A DNA stretch of 16,199 nucleotides, taken from contig JACNJP010000186.1 of the NCBI GenBank assembly GCA_014382465.1, positions 1 through 16,199 on the forward strand, read 5' to 3'. Position 1 is the stretch's first letter; each line of letters opens with the position of its first letter. Source of the DNA: Planctomycetota bacterium. GTDB taxonomy: Bacteria; Planctomycetota; UBA1135. The notes below the pieces were generated by a model that worked only from the letters and a program-made list of their open reading frames with translations, did no database searches and had not been told where the DNA came from. A program made the translations under genes and the position numbers. This document shows, piece after piece, positions 1 through 7,771 of the stretch.

Positions 1-1653
1 CACCACTACCCCCGCCTGCCTGGCGAGCTCGCGAGTCACGACATAGTCCCCGGCGACGGAGGCGGTGTGCGAAGCGCTGGCGCTGGCGCCGGCTGGCGTC
101 CGCCCAGCGCGGTAGAGCACCACGGAGCGACCGCTGGCGACGATGCGCCGCGCAGCCCGCAGGAGGCGGGCGCCGTCCAGCGGCTGGAAGCCCTCGACGT
201 AACAAGCGAAGACCCGGATCTCCTCGTCTCCAGCCAGCTCCTCGAGGTAATCCCCCACCGTCAGGTCGAGTTGGTTCCCGGTCGTGACGATGTAGCGAGG
301 GTTCAATCGGGACAGCTTGCTGGCCTGGGCCACGGCGAAGGCGCCGCTCTGGGAGATCAGGGCCAGCGGGGACTCCGGCGCCTTGGGAACCGGGAGCTTG
401 TGACCGGGAATGAAGAGGGTGTCGTATCCGCCCGGCCGCGAACGGACTCCGAGGCAATTGGCGCCGTTGATGACCGGGCCGCGCCAATCGAGGGCCCTCG
501 ACTCGTGGAGCAACCGCCGAAGGTCGCGGGCGAGGCTGCCGCTGCTGCTGTGCTCGCCGAGCCCTCCCGGGATGACGATCAGGCTCTCGGCCAGCCGCTG
601 GTCGATCACCGCGGCCACGATCTCAGGCACCTGGGGGGCGCCCACGGCCAGGATCATGAGGTCGACCGGCTGCGGCAGGGAGGCCACATCGGGGACGCAA
701 GGGCAGCCGAGCAGCTCCGCGCGGCCGGGCTTCACGATCCAGAGCCGGGACGGGTCGAAGCCGGCCTCCAGCGTGTTGCGAACGATGATGTGTCCCGGGT
801 TCGGGCGCTCGGAGACGCCCAGGATCGCGATGGTTCGCGGCTGGAGCAGCCGACGGAGCTGGTCTCGCGGCCGCTCGGGAGGGACCACCCCGCGCTCGCT
901 CGCCAGCCTGGCCTTGAAGTCGAGCGCTACGGGCCCATCGGGAGTGAGAGCCAACGGGTTGATCTCGAACTCGTCCAGGCCGGCCGCGAAAGCCCGCTCG
1001 GCGAAGACGCTGATGACCTGGACCAGGTGCCGGAGGTCCGGAAGGGAGAGGCGGGGTGGTTTGCCTCGCCAGGGCTGGGCCGCCAGGCGGGTCACGGCGG
1101 CGCGCTCCAAGGCCGAATCGATGGCGGCATCGGCGGCCATCTCAGGAGAGAACAAGGCCAACTCCTCACCTGGACGCACTGCCCGGGCCAGGAATTCTGC
1201 CTCGACGCCACCCGGCCCCAGCGTGACCACCGGACCGAAATCCTCGGTCCAGCGCGCGCCGAGGAGGAGCTGGTCGGCGAAGCCGTCGCGATGCGGAATG
1301 AACTCACAGACGAGGAAGCCCTCGGGGAGGCCTTTCGGCAGGGCCGCCGCCATCGCGGAGAGGGCGGAATCGATTTTGGACATCTCGGCTTGAACCCCCT
1401 TCCCCGCGCCGAGCTCGCTCTTATGGGCAATCCCCGCCGAAACGGCCTTGACCACCACCTGCCCGCTCCCGAGACCGCGGAGCTCGGCGGCGGTCAGCCC
1501 GCCTGCGCCGGTCACGAGCGAGTGCCGCGGCGTGCGGATGCCCAGCTCGGCGAGCAGCCGGTAGCCCTCGTGCTCCAGCAGGACACCCCGTCCGGCGGCG
1601 CGCGCCTGGCGGATCACGGCATCGAGGAGATCCTCGCTCAAGGCGCTGCGCAT
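1..1653 (-). CDS. ADP-forming acyl-CoA synthetase (acetate--CoA ligase family), C-terminus off the window
   Basis: The first 551 residues are present and the frame stays open to the window edge. Residues about 22-250 are an ATP-grasp (beta-type) domain, with VVVKAVSAGIAHKSELG around residues 67-82 and EFEINPLAL at 228-236. A CoA-binding Rossmann domain follows (IAILGVSERPNPGHIIVRN, from residue 275), then the succinyl-CoA-ligase-like part with SQSGAF (434-439). The phosphohistidine motif SHTASVAGD (His529) lies near the cut. Family members convert acyl-CoA + ADP + Pi to acid + CoA + ATP. The start ATG (1653) overlaps the end of iorB by 16 bases, which points to translational coupling. Following IorAB, the likely substrate is the aryl- or branched acyl-CoA that IorAB makes; that is inference. 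The ATP-grasp-first order differs from the common CoA-binding-first fusion. Confidence in family is high; the substrate is unknown. Confidence 0.93.
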   Translation of the reverse strand, partial: MRSALSEDLLDAVIRQARAAGRGVLLEHEGYRLLAELGIRTPRHSLVTGAGGLTAAELRGLGSGQVVVKAVSAGIAHKSELGAGKGVQAEMSKIDSALSAMAAALPKGLPEGFLVCEFIPHRDGFADQLLLGARWTEDFGPVVTLGPGGVEAEFLARAVRPGEELALFSPEMAADAAIDSALERAAVTRLAAQPWRGKPPRLSLPDLRHLVQVISVFAERAFAAGLDEFEINPLALTPDGPVALDFKARLASERGVVPPERPRDQLRRLLQPRTIAILGVSERPNPGHIIVRNTLEAGFDPSRLWIVKPGRAELLGCPCVPDVASLPQPVDLMILAVGAPQVPEIVAAVIDQRLAESLIVIPGGLGEHSSSGSLARDLRRLLHESRALDWRGPVINGANCLGVRSRPGGYDTLFIPGHKLPVPKAPESPLALISQSGAFAVAQASKLSRLNPRYIVTTGNQLDLTVGDYLEELAGDEEIRVFACYVEGFQPLDGARLLRAARRIVASGRSVVLYRAGRTPAGASASASHTASVAGDYVVTRELARQAGVVV

Positions 1654-2222
1654 GACAGCGAGTTCCTGCCCAGCCGGAAGGCTCTCAGGTTGGTCTCCAC
1701 GACCTTCCCACCCTTGGGCCGGAAGAGCCGCTCGATCTGGATCTCGAGCCCCTCGGCCTCGAGCGGAAGGAACACCGAGGCGGCCCCGACCATGGCCATG
1801 TTCCCCGCCAGCACGGTGCCGGCCTCCTTGGCGAGGTCATCGGCCTGGACCAGGCAGGTGTGAGGAAGCTGCTGGATCCGGTCCACGATCTCCTCCTGGG
1901 CCGGGTAGTCGCCGATGTTCTCCACGCGCCCGGTGCTGGTGAGCATGGTGCCGTCGGCGGCCAGGTAATCGAGATAGCGGAGACCCTCCATGATCTCGAG
2001 GCTCAAGATCATGTCGGCGTCGCCGCGGGCGATGATGTCGCTGTGGATGGGCTGGTCGGAGATGCGCAGGTTGGCGAGCACGGCGCCGCCCCGCTGGGAC
2101 ATGCCGTGCACCTCCGACTGTTTCACGAAGTAGCCGTTCTTCATGGCTGCCGAGGCGATGATCACCGCCATCGAAAGCAGCCCCTGTCCGCCGACTCCGG
2201 CCAGCAAGATGTCGTATTTCAT
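1638..2222 (-). CDS. iorB: Indolepyruvate ferredoxin oxidoreductase, beta subunit (IorB)
   Basis: This is a 194-residue protein, the normal size for IorB. It begins MKYDILLAGVGGQG, the family's glycine-rich N-terminus, and contains the conserved HGMSQRGGAV segment. It is the gamma-type (POR/KOR gamma) domain that pairs with IorA in oxidative decarboxylation of 2-oxoacids such as indolepyruvate or phenylpyruvate to acyl-CoA in the cytoplasm. The frame is open further upstream, but ATG 2222 is preferred. It matches the family N-terminus, has GGAGGA on the minus strand at 2231-2236 eight bases upstream, and shares ATGA with the iorA stop. The 3' end overlaps the acyl-CoA synthetase start. Substrate specificity cannot be read from the sequence. 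Confidence 0.92.
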   Translation of the reverse strand: MKYDILLAGVGGQGLLSMAVIIASAAMKNGYFVKQSEVHGMSQRGGAVLANLRISDQPIHSDIIARGDADMILSLEIMEGLRYLDYLAADGTMLTSTGRVENIGDYPAQEEIVDRIQQLPHTCLVQADDLAKEAGTVLAGNMAMVGAASVFLPLEAEGLEIQIERLFRPKGGKVVETNLRAFRLGRNSLSCAAP

Positions 2223-3907
2223 CCTTCCGCTCCTCCAGGTTGCGGGCTCCTCTCCTCCCGTCGGCGACGCTTGGCGGTCTCGATGCACTCGCGCACGGCG
2301 ATGACCACCGAGAGGCCGTGATGCCGGATCTCCCGCCGGAGCACCTCGGTCATCTCGCCGACCCGCTTGGGATGGGCCTCAAGGACGTGCAGGTGCTCGG
2401 GGTGAACGCCGAGCCCGAGGACCAGCGGCTCCAGGGCAGAGGACGGCAAGATCGTCGGCTGCCCGCCGGTCATGCCGACGGTCGAGTTGTCGAGGATCAC
2501 GAGCACGATGTCGGCGTCGTGGGCGACGGCGTCCATCAGCGGGGTCACGCCGGAGTGCAGGAAGGTGCTGTCGCCGATGACCGCGAAGACCGGGTTCATG
2601 CCGGCCTCGGCCGCCCCCTTCGCCATTCCGATCGAGGCTCCCATGCACACGCAGGACTCGATCGCGGAGTAGGGCGGCAGGGCGCCGAGCGTGTAGCAGC
2701 CGATGTCCGAGGCGACCAGCGACTGCTCCAGGCCCTCGATGGACGCCCTGATGGCGGCGTAGCTGTCGGCGTGCGGGCAGCCCTGGCAGAGCTGCGGCGG
2801 CCGGTTGCGGACCGGGAGGTCGGTCGTCGAGACCGACCTCCGGCCAGGCAGGTCGAGCGCCAGCCGGACGAAGTCAGGGGTCAGCTCGCCGTCCTGGGGC
2901 AGGTGGCCGGAGAGCTTGCCTTCGATTCGCAGGGCCTGCGGCAGCAGGCCGCGCAGGTAGCGCTCCAGGTACGGGTTGCCCTCCTCCAGCACGAGCAGCT
3001 TGTCGACGTGGGCGGCGAGCTCGCGGATCCGCGCCACGGGCAGGGGGTAGGCGCCGACGTGGAGGTGGGACGGCCGGTGGCGCAGCTCACCGAAGTTCTC
3101 GAAGTAGTAGTTCCGGGCCAGCCCGGTGGTGATCACACCGAGGTCGTGGCGCTCGGGGTTGAGGACCAGCTGGTTGTTCGGGGACGCCTCGCTGAAGGCC
3201 AGCATGTCGGGCTGCCGGTCGAGCAGGTCACGCCACTGCATCCTGGCGTAGGCCGGCAGGAGGGTCCAGCCGCGGGTGTCCCTCGGCTTCTTCATCGGCC
3301 GCTCGGCCAGGGGCGGCTGGGGGCGGACCACTGCGCGGCTGTGGGCCAGCCGGGTCACCAGCCGCACCATCACCGGGACGTGGAACTGCTCCGACAGCTC
3401 GAAGGCCTCGCGCACCATCTCGTAGGCCTCCTGCTGGTTGGCGGGCTCCAGGCAGGGGATCCGCGCCATGTCAGCGAAGTAGCGCGAATCCTGCTCGTTC
3501 TGCGAGCTGTGCATGCCCGGGTCGTCGGCCACCGCCACCACCAGTCCGCCGTTGATCTGGACGATGGCGCCGTTCATGAACGGATCCGCGGCCACGTTCA
3601 GGCCGACGTGTTTCATCGCCACCAGGGCGCGACGGCCGACCATGGAGACCCCGAGCGCCTCCTCGAAGGCGGTCTTCTCGTTGGCGCACCAGCACGCCTT
3701 GGGCTTGCCCGCCTGGTCCGAGAGGCGGATCAGGTACTCCAGGATCTCGGTCGAAGGCGTCCCCGGGTAGGCGTAGGCGGCGGTGATTCCGGCGTGGACC
3801 GCCCCCAGGGCCACGGCCTCATCGCCGAGCAGCACCTGTCGAACGGGCCCCCTCTTGATGCTTGTGCTTCCGCTCACGCGCGGGAGATAAACCACCATCG
3901 GGAACAT
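2219..3907 (-). CDS. iorA: Indolepyruvate ferredoxin oxidoreductase, alpha subunit (IorA), without C-terminal ferredoxin domain
   Basis: This is a thiamine-diphosphate-dependent 2-oxoacid oxidoreductase subunit of 562 residues. The N-terminal pyrimidine-binding domain starts around LLGDEAVALGAVHAGI and has AYPGTPSTEIL (residues 45-56). The middle carries the IorA signature CQGCPH (374-379). The TPP/Mg motif is GDSTFLHSG (445-453) through DNSTVGMTGGQPT (473-485). Canonical IorA then carries a ferredoxin-like domain with two CxxCxxCxxxCP motifs. Here the protein stops shortly after VVIAVREC (534-541), with a basic tail and no such motif. Electron transfer must therefore use another route or partner. 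The ATG at 3907 gives the longest frame; a GTG at 3835 (V25), directly before LLGDEA and preceded by AAGAGGGGG, is a plausible alternative start. It overlaps iorB by four bases. Confidence 0.92.
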   Translation of the reverse strand: MFPMVVYLPRVSGSTSIKRGPVRQVLLGDEAVALGAVHAGITAAYAYPGTPSTEILEYLIRLSDQAGKPKACWCANEKTAFEEALGVSMVGRRALVAMKHVGLNVAADPFMNGAIVQINGGLVVAVADDPGMHSSQNEQDSRYFADMARIPCLEPANQQEAYEMVREAFELSEQFHVPVMVRLVTRLAHSRAVVRPQPPLAERPMKKPRDTRGWTLLPAYARMQWRDLLDRQPDMLAFSEASPNNQLVLNPERHDLGVITTGLARNYYFENFGELRHRPSHLHVGAYPLPVARIRELAAHVDKLLVLEEGNPYLERYLRGLLPQALRIEGKLSGHLPQDGELTPDFVRLALDLPGRRSVSTTDLPVRNRPPQLCQGCPHADSYAAIRASIEGLEQSLVASDIGCYTLGALPPYSAIESCVCMGASIGMAKGAAEAGMNPVFAVIGDSTFLHSGVTPLMDAVAHDADIVLVILDNSTVGMTGGQPTILPSSALEPLVLGLGVHPEHLHVLEAHPKRVGEMTEVLRREIRHHGLSVVIAVRECIETAKRRRREERSPQPGGAEG

Positions 3908-3988
3908 GCCAGAGATGGCGCGGGGCGGCGAGGGTCCGAGAGAAAAAGCGCGCCCGGAAGTGCCCTCCCGAGGCCTTCGGTGGGCAGC

Positions 3989-5176
3989 TTACTGCACCGC
4001 GCGGTCGTCCGGCGGCGGGCGGCTCGAGAGCATGACGGCGATCGCCCGGGTCCGCACCTGACTGGCCAGGATGATCTGGGCGGAGGCCGTGAGCGGGACG
4101 GCGAGAAAGGCGCCCACCACTCCCCAAAGGCTGCCCCAGAACACCACCGAGATCACGATCACCAAGGGCGAGAGGTTCAGCTCCCGGCCGAGGACCTTCG
4201 GCTCGAGGAAGGTGCCCAGGACGAAATTGATGGTGAGGTAGGCGATGATGATGATCACCACCGAGGACCAGGGGTCCCCCGCCGCCAGGGCGGTGAAGGT
4301 CGGGAAGATGCCGGCGATGATGCTGCCGAAGGTCGGGATGTAGTTCAGCAGGAAGGTCAGGAGACCGAACAGGATCGCGTAGTCGATGCCGAGGAACTGC
4401 AGGGTCAGATAGGCCAGGCCGCCGGTCATCAAGGACACCAGGGTCTTCACGCCGAGATATCTCTGGATCCCGATCGCCATGGTGTCGAGGATCTGCGCCG
4501 CCTCCTCCCGTTTCCGGCCGGCGATCGACAGGATCTTCCGCTTGAACACCGCCTGCTCGGCGAAGATGAAGATCATGTAGATCATCACCAGGACCAGCCC
4601 GCGAGTGAAGCCGATGCCGCTGCCGATGAGGGTGCCGGCGAGTTGCTGGCCGTTGACCTGGGTGAGCACGTTGCGGAACACCTCCTTGATGGCGTCCGGG
4701 GTCCGCTCCTGCTCGTCCAGTCGGGCGATGATGCCCTCGATGATCCCCGGCCAGCCGCCGACGACGTGCCGCTCCCCCTCCTCCGGCTCCTGGCCGCCTG
4801 CCTCGCCCGCAGGAGGAGCGGCGGCACCGGCGCCGAGCTCGGGCGGTGTCGCGGGAGCCTGTCCCGGGCCCTGGTCCACCTCCAGCTCGGTCTGCGCCGC
4901 CTTCGACGGGTCCAAGAAGCTCTGGAGGCGGTCCCGGAGGAAGATCCCGGCCTGAGCGAGCCCGAAGAACAGCAGCACCGTCAGCAGGACGACGGTGACC
5001 GGCGGCGGAATGTGCCAGCGCCCCAGCCGGCGCACCACCGGTTGCAGGATGTTGGTCAGCAGCAGGGCGATGACCAGCGGCTGGAGGATGCCGGCGCCGA
5101 CGTAGAGCACCCAGCCCATCAGGATCGTGGCGACGATCCCGAGGAGGACGGTGAGGCTGCGGCTGGGCGACGACAT
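3989..5176 (-). CDS. AI-2E family (UPF0118) membrane protein
   Basis: This is a 395-residue integral inner-membrane protein. Two hydrophobic segments lie near the N-terminus (about 9-44 and 60-80), followed by a soluble stretch and then several helices (about 190-208, 245-262, 265-300, 304-325, 336-372). The family signatures NYIPTFGSIIAGIFP (278-292) and LEPKVLGRELNLSPL (324-338) are clear, as is the terminal FWGSLWGVVGAFLAVPLT. Relatives include putative autoinducer-2 exporters and Na+/H+ antiporters, so the transported substrate is unknown. Residues about 90-135 are an Ala/Pro/Glu-rich low-complexity insert. The reading frame extends far upstream, antisense to the sulfatase, but ATG 5176 directly precedes the first membrane helix. 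A purine-rich AAGGGAG abuts it, closer than an ideal ribosome-binding site. It lies 81 bases upstream of iorA on the same strand. Confidence 0.9.
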   Translation of the reverse strand: MSSPSRSLTVLLGIVATILMGWVLYVGAGILQPLVIALLLTNILQPVVRRLGRWHIPPPVTVVLLTVLLFFGLAQAGIFLRDRLQSFLDPSKAAQTELEVDQGPGQAPATPPELGAGAAAPPAGEAGGQEPEEGERHVVGGWPGIIEGIIARLDEQERTPDAIKEVFRNVLTQVNGQQLAGTLIGSGIGFTRGLVLVMIYMIFIFAEQAVFKRKILSIAGRKREEAAQILDTMAIGIQRYLGVKTLVSLMTGGLAYLTLQFLGIDYAILFGLLTFLLNYIPTFGSIIAGIFPTFTALAAGDPWSSVVIIIIAYLTINFVLGTFLEPKVLGRELNLSPLVIVISVVFWGSLWGVVGAFLAVPLTASAQIILASQVRTRAIAVMLSSRPPPDDRAVQ

Positions 5177-5254
5177 CTCCCTTAGCCTACGGTCCCGCGA
5201 TGAGGTCGGGAATGACGGGCGCCGGCTTCTGCACGGCAGGCTAGCCTGGGTCGC
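5177..5254. promoter_or_regulatory. Divergent intergenic region with a perfect 12-bp palindrome
   Basis: This 78-base gap separates the divergent AI-2E-family gene (minus) and the sulfatase pseudogene (plus), so it should hold promoters for both. It contains CAGGCTAGCCTG at 5237-5248, a perfect 12-bp inverted repeat ending 6 bases before the sulfatase ATG. Such a site could be an operator covering the translation or transcription start of the sulfatase. I see no convincing -35/-10 pair, and the regulator is unknown. Confidence 0.3.
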
Positions 5255-6435
5255 ATGATCTCGCTGCTGCCGGCGCTGCTGCTCGCTCTCGGACCCGGCC
5301 CGCAAGCAGGGGCGGAGCGCCCGAACATCGTCTTCATCCTCGCCGACGACCTCGGCTGGACCGACCTGGGCTGTCAAGGCAGCCGCTATTACGAGACGCC
5401 CCACCTGGACCGCCTGGCTTCTGTGGGCATGCGGTTCCCGAACGCCTACGCCGCGGCCCCCAACTGCGCTCCGACCCGGGCCGCGCTCATGAGCGGGCAG
5501 TGGGCCCCGCGCACCGGGGTCTATACCGTGGGCAGCTCCGCGCGGGGAAGAGAGGAATACCGAAGGCTGGTCCCAGCGCCGAACCGGACCGAACTCGACG
5601 GCGAGGTCCAGACCTTCGCCGAAGATCTGCAGGCCGCGGGCTACCGGACCGCCCATCTCGGCAAGTGGCACCTCGGAGACGGCCCCGACACAGGGCCCGA
5701 GGCGCAGGGCTTCGACTTCAATCTCGGCGGCGACCATCGCGGCCATCCGCCCAGCTACCACGCCCCCTACGCCAAGGGCGGCGGCGCCCCGCCTCACGGG
5801 CTGGAGCGGGCGCCGGCCGGGGAATACCTGACCGCACCTTGGTGATCTTCACCTCTGACAACGGCGGGCTCGGCGGATACCGCGACGCCGGATTGGAGGG
5901 AGGCGCGGAGGTCACCAGCAACGCCCCGCTGCGAGGCGGCAAGGGCATGCTCGAGGAGGGAGGGATCCGCGTGCCGCTCCTCGTCTCGTGGCCCGGCCAC
6001 ACCGCACCTGGCAGCCTCTGTCCGGAGCTGGTCACCACCGTGGACTTCTATCCAAGCCTGCTGGCCGCCGCCGGGGTCCCCTTGGACGGGACCTCGCTGC
6101 TCGACGGCCTGGACCTGACCCCGCTGTGGCGCGGCACGGTCAACCGACTGGCAGCGCGCGACCTGGTCTGGCACATGCCGGTCTACCTCGAGTGCTCGGC
6201 GGAGCTCGGGACCTGGCGTTGCACTCCCTCGGCGGCGATCCGCCGCGGAAGGTGGAAGCTGATCGAACGCTTCGAGACCGGCGCCGCCGAGCTCTACGAC
6301 CTCGTGGAGGACCCAGGGGAGGCCACCGACCTGGCCGAGAAGCGCCAGGACCTGACTCGTGAACTCCGGTCGGCGCTGGAGCGCTGGCGATCCGAGACCC
6401 AGGCGGCGATGCCCCGGGAAGAGCCGCTACGCTGA
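5255..6435 (+). pseudogene. Secreted sulfatase broken by an internal frame-changing deletion
   Basis: Two frames hold complementary halves of one formylglycine-dependent sulfatase. The first half (5255-5845) has a signal peptide (MISLLPALLLALG), the metal-binding RPNIVFILADDLGW (residues 22-35), the Cys-type active-site motif CAPTR (Cys71, the residue converted to formylglycine) and GKWHLG (136-141). It runs to GEYLT, then meets TGA at 5843. The second half picks up one frame away at about 5830 with RTLVIFTSDNGG (metal ligands) and continues through LRGGKGMLEEGGIRVPLLVSWPG to a normal C-terminus at 6435. Intact relatives have roughly 70-90 residues between these points, including the PHYAVHTP-like segment with a catalytic His, and all of that is missing. 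This is therefore a deletion, not a single-base indel. An assembly error is possible. The intact enzyme would have removed sulfate esters from glycans outside the cytoplasm. Confidence 0.85.
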
Positions 6436-6462
6436 GTGTCCCCGAAGCCAGCCGACCCGCAG

Positions 6463-7746
6463 ATGATCCTCGTCCTCACCGCCCTCCTCCTGTCCGCTCC
6501 CACTCCCCAGCAAGCGCCGCCCGGCTTCACTCCGCTGTTCGACGGCACTTCGCTCGAGGGCTGGCGCGGCCGGCCGCACCTCGCCCCCGGGACGGAGCAG
6601 GGATGGGACCCCGAGGAGCGCGCCGCCCAGCAGGCGGGCTGGGACGCCGACGTCGCCCTGCACTGGAGCGTGCGGGACGGAGTCATCGTCAACGACGGTC
6701 ACGGCGTCTTCCTGACCACGGAGCGGGAATTTGGCGACTTCGAGCTGCTGCTCGAATACAAGACCGTCGCCCAGGCCGACAGCGGCCTGTATCTGAAGGC
6801 GACCCCGCAGGTCCAGATCTGGGACACCACCGAGGCCGGCGGCAAGTGGGAGATCGGCGCCGGCAAGGGCTCCGGCGGGCTGTGGAACAACCAGCGCTTC
6901 GCCCGCGATCCGCTGGTCAAGGCCGACCGGCCCTTCGGCGAGTGGAACCAGGTACGCGTCCTGATGGTCGGCGCGCGCGTGTCGGTGTGGCTGAACGGCC
7001 AGAAGACCGTCGACCACACCCCGCTGGAGAATTACTGGGACCGCAGCCAGCCGCTGCCGCCCCGCGGGCCGGTCCAGCTCCAGACCCATGGCGGCGAGAT
7101 CCGCTTCCGCGGCCTCGCGGTCCACGAGCTGAGTTCGGACGAAGCCAACCTGGTGCTCGCCTCGCACGGCGACGAGGGCTTCCGCCGCGCCTTCAACGGC
7201 CGCGACTTCGACGGCTGGGCCGGACCGGTCGAGGATTACATGGTGCAAGGCGGCGCGCTGCTGTGCCGGCCCGGCCGCGGCGGCACGATCTACACCGAGG
7301 AGGAGTACGGCGACTTCGCCGCCCGGATCGAATTCCAGCTGCCGCCCGGCGGCAACAATGGCCTGGCGATCCGCTATCCGGGGCAGGGCGACACCGCCTA
7401 CGTCGGCATGTGCGAGCTGCAGGTGCTGGACGACAGCGCCCCCAAGTACGCCGGCCTCAAGCCCTACCAATTCCACGGTTCGGTCTACGGCATGGTGCCG
7501 GCGGCCCGCGGCTACCAGCGCCCCGTCGGCGACTGGAACTTCCAGGAGGTCACCGTCGTCGGCTCCACGATCCAGGTGGAGCTCAACGGCAGCCTCATCA
7601 CCGAGGCCGACCTCGGGACCATCGAAGCGCCCATGAGCGGGCACGAGCATCCGGGCCGCACCCGCAGCAGGGGACACTTCGGCTTCGCCGGCCACAACGA
7701 CCCGGTGCGCTTCCGCCGGGTGTTCCTGAAGCGGCTGGACGGCTAA
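6463..7746 (+). CDS. Exported protein with two DUF1080 (3-keto-disaccharide hydrolase) domains
   Basis: This is a 427-residue protein with a short hydrophobic export signal (MILVLTALLLSAP) and two PF06439-like concanavalin-type domains. The first spans about residues 19-223 (FTPLFDGTSLEGW at its start; later SGLYLKATPQVQIWD and GEWNQVRVLMVG). The second spans about 239-424 (FRRAFNGRDFDGW, NNGLAIRYPG, CELQVLDD, KPYQFHGSVYG, DWNFQEVTVVG). Some family members hydrolyse 3-keto-glycosides; others are only annotated by domain. The frame is open from a GTG at 6436 that directly abuts the sulfatase stop, but ATG 6463 puts the signal peptide at the N-terminus. There is no clear ribosome-binding site, so translation may depend on reading from the upstream sulfatase message. 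The domain family is abundant in Planctomycetota and Verrucomicrobiota (general knowledge). Confidence 0.88.
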   Translation: MILVLTALLLSAPTPQQAPPGFTPLFDGTSLEGWRGRPHLAPGTEQGWDPEERAAQQAGWDADVALHWSVRDGVIVNDGHGVFLTTEREFGDFELLLEYKTVAQADSGLYLKATPQVQIWDTTEAGGKWEIGAGKGSGGLWNNQRFARDPLVKADRPFGEWNQVRVLMVGARVSVWLNGQKTVDHTPLENYWDRSQPLPPRGPVQLQTHGGEIRFRGLAVHELSSDEANLVLASHGDEGFRRAFNGRDFDGWAGPVEDYMVQGGALLCRPGRGGTIYTEEEYGDFAARIEFQLPPGGNNGLAIRYPGQGDTAYVGMCELQVLDDSAPKYAGLKPYQFHGSVYGMVPAARGYQRPVGDWNFQEVTVVGSTIQVELNGSLITEADLGTIEAPMSGHEHPGRTRSRGHFGFAGHNDPVRFRRVFLKRLDG

Positions 7747-7771
7747 CGCCGCCGCGCCGACGGCCCGCGCT

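Noticed and set aside
67..1863. Long plus-strand open frame of 598 codons
   Set aside because: It is antisense to the acyl-CoA synthetase and iorB, whose translations show clear family motifs. The plus-strand product has none; high GC removes stop codons from the opposite strand.
3946..3980. Possible terminator between the AI-2E-family gene and iorA
   Set aside because: The hairpin CCGAGGCCTTCGG (3968-3980) has only a 4-5 bp stem, and the T-run on the minus strand is about 18 bases away, so it is not a convincing intrinsic terminator.
2240..5185. Plus-strand open frame of 981 codons
   Set aside because: It is antisense to iorA and the AI-2E-family gene, has a His/Asp/Arg/Gly-rich filler composition and shows no recognisable motif.
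5500..6435. A separate intact gene or programmed frameshift for the second half of the sulfatase
   Set aside because: The two halves are parts of one enzyme and a whole central segment is missing, so a one-base ribosomal frameshift could not restore the protein. The upstream part of the second frame is not sulfatase-like.
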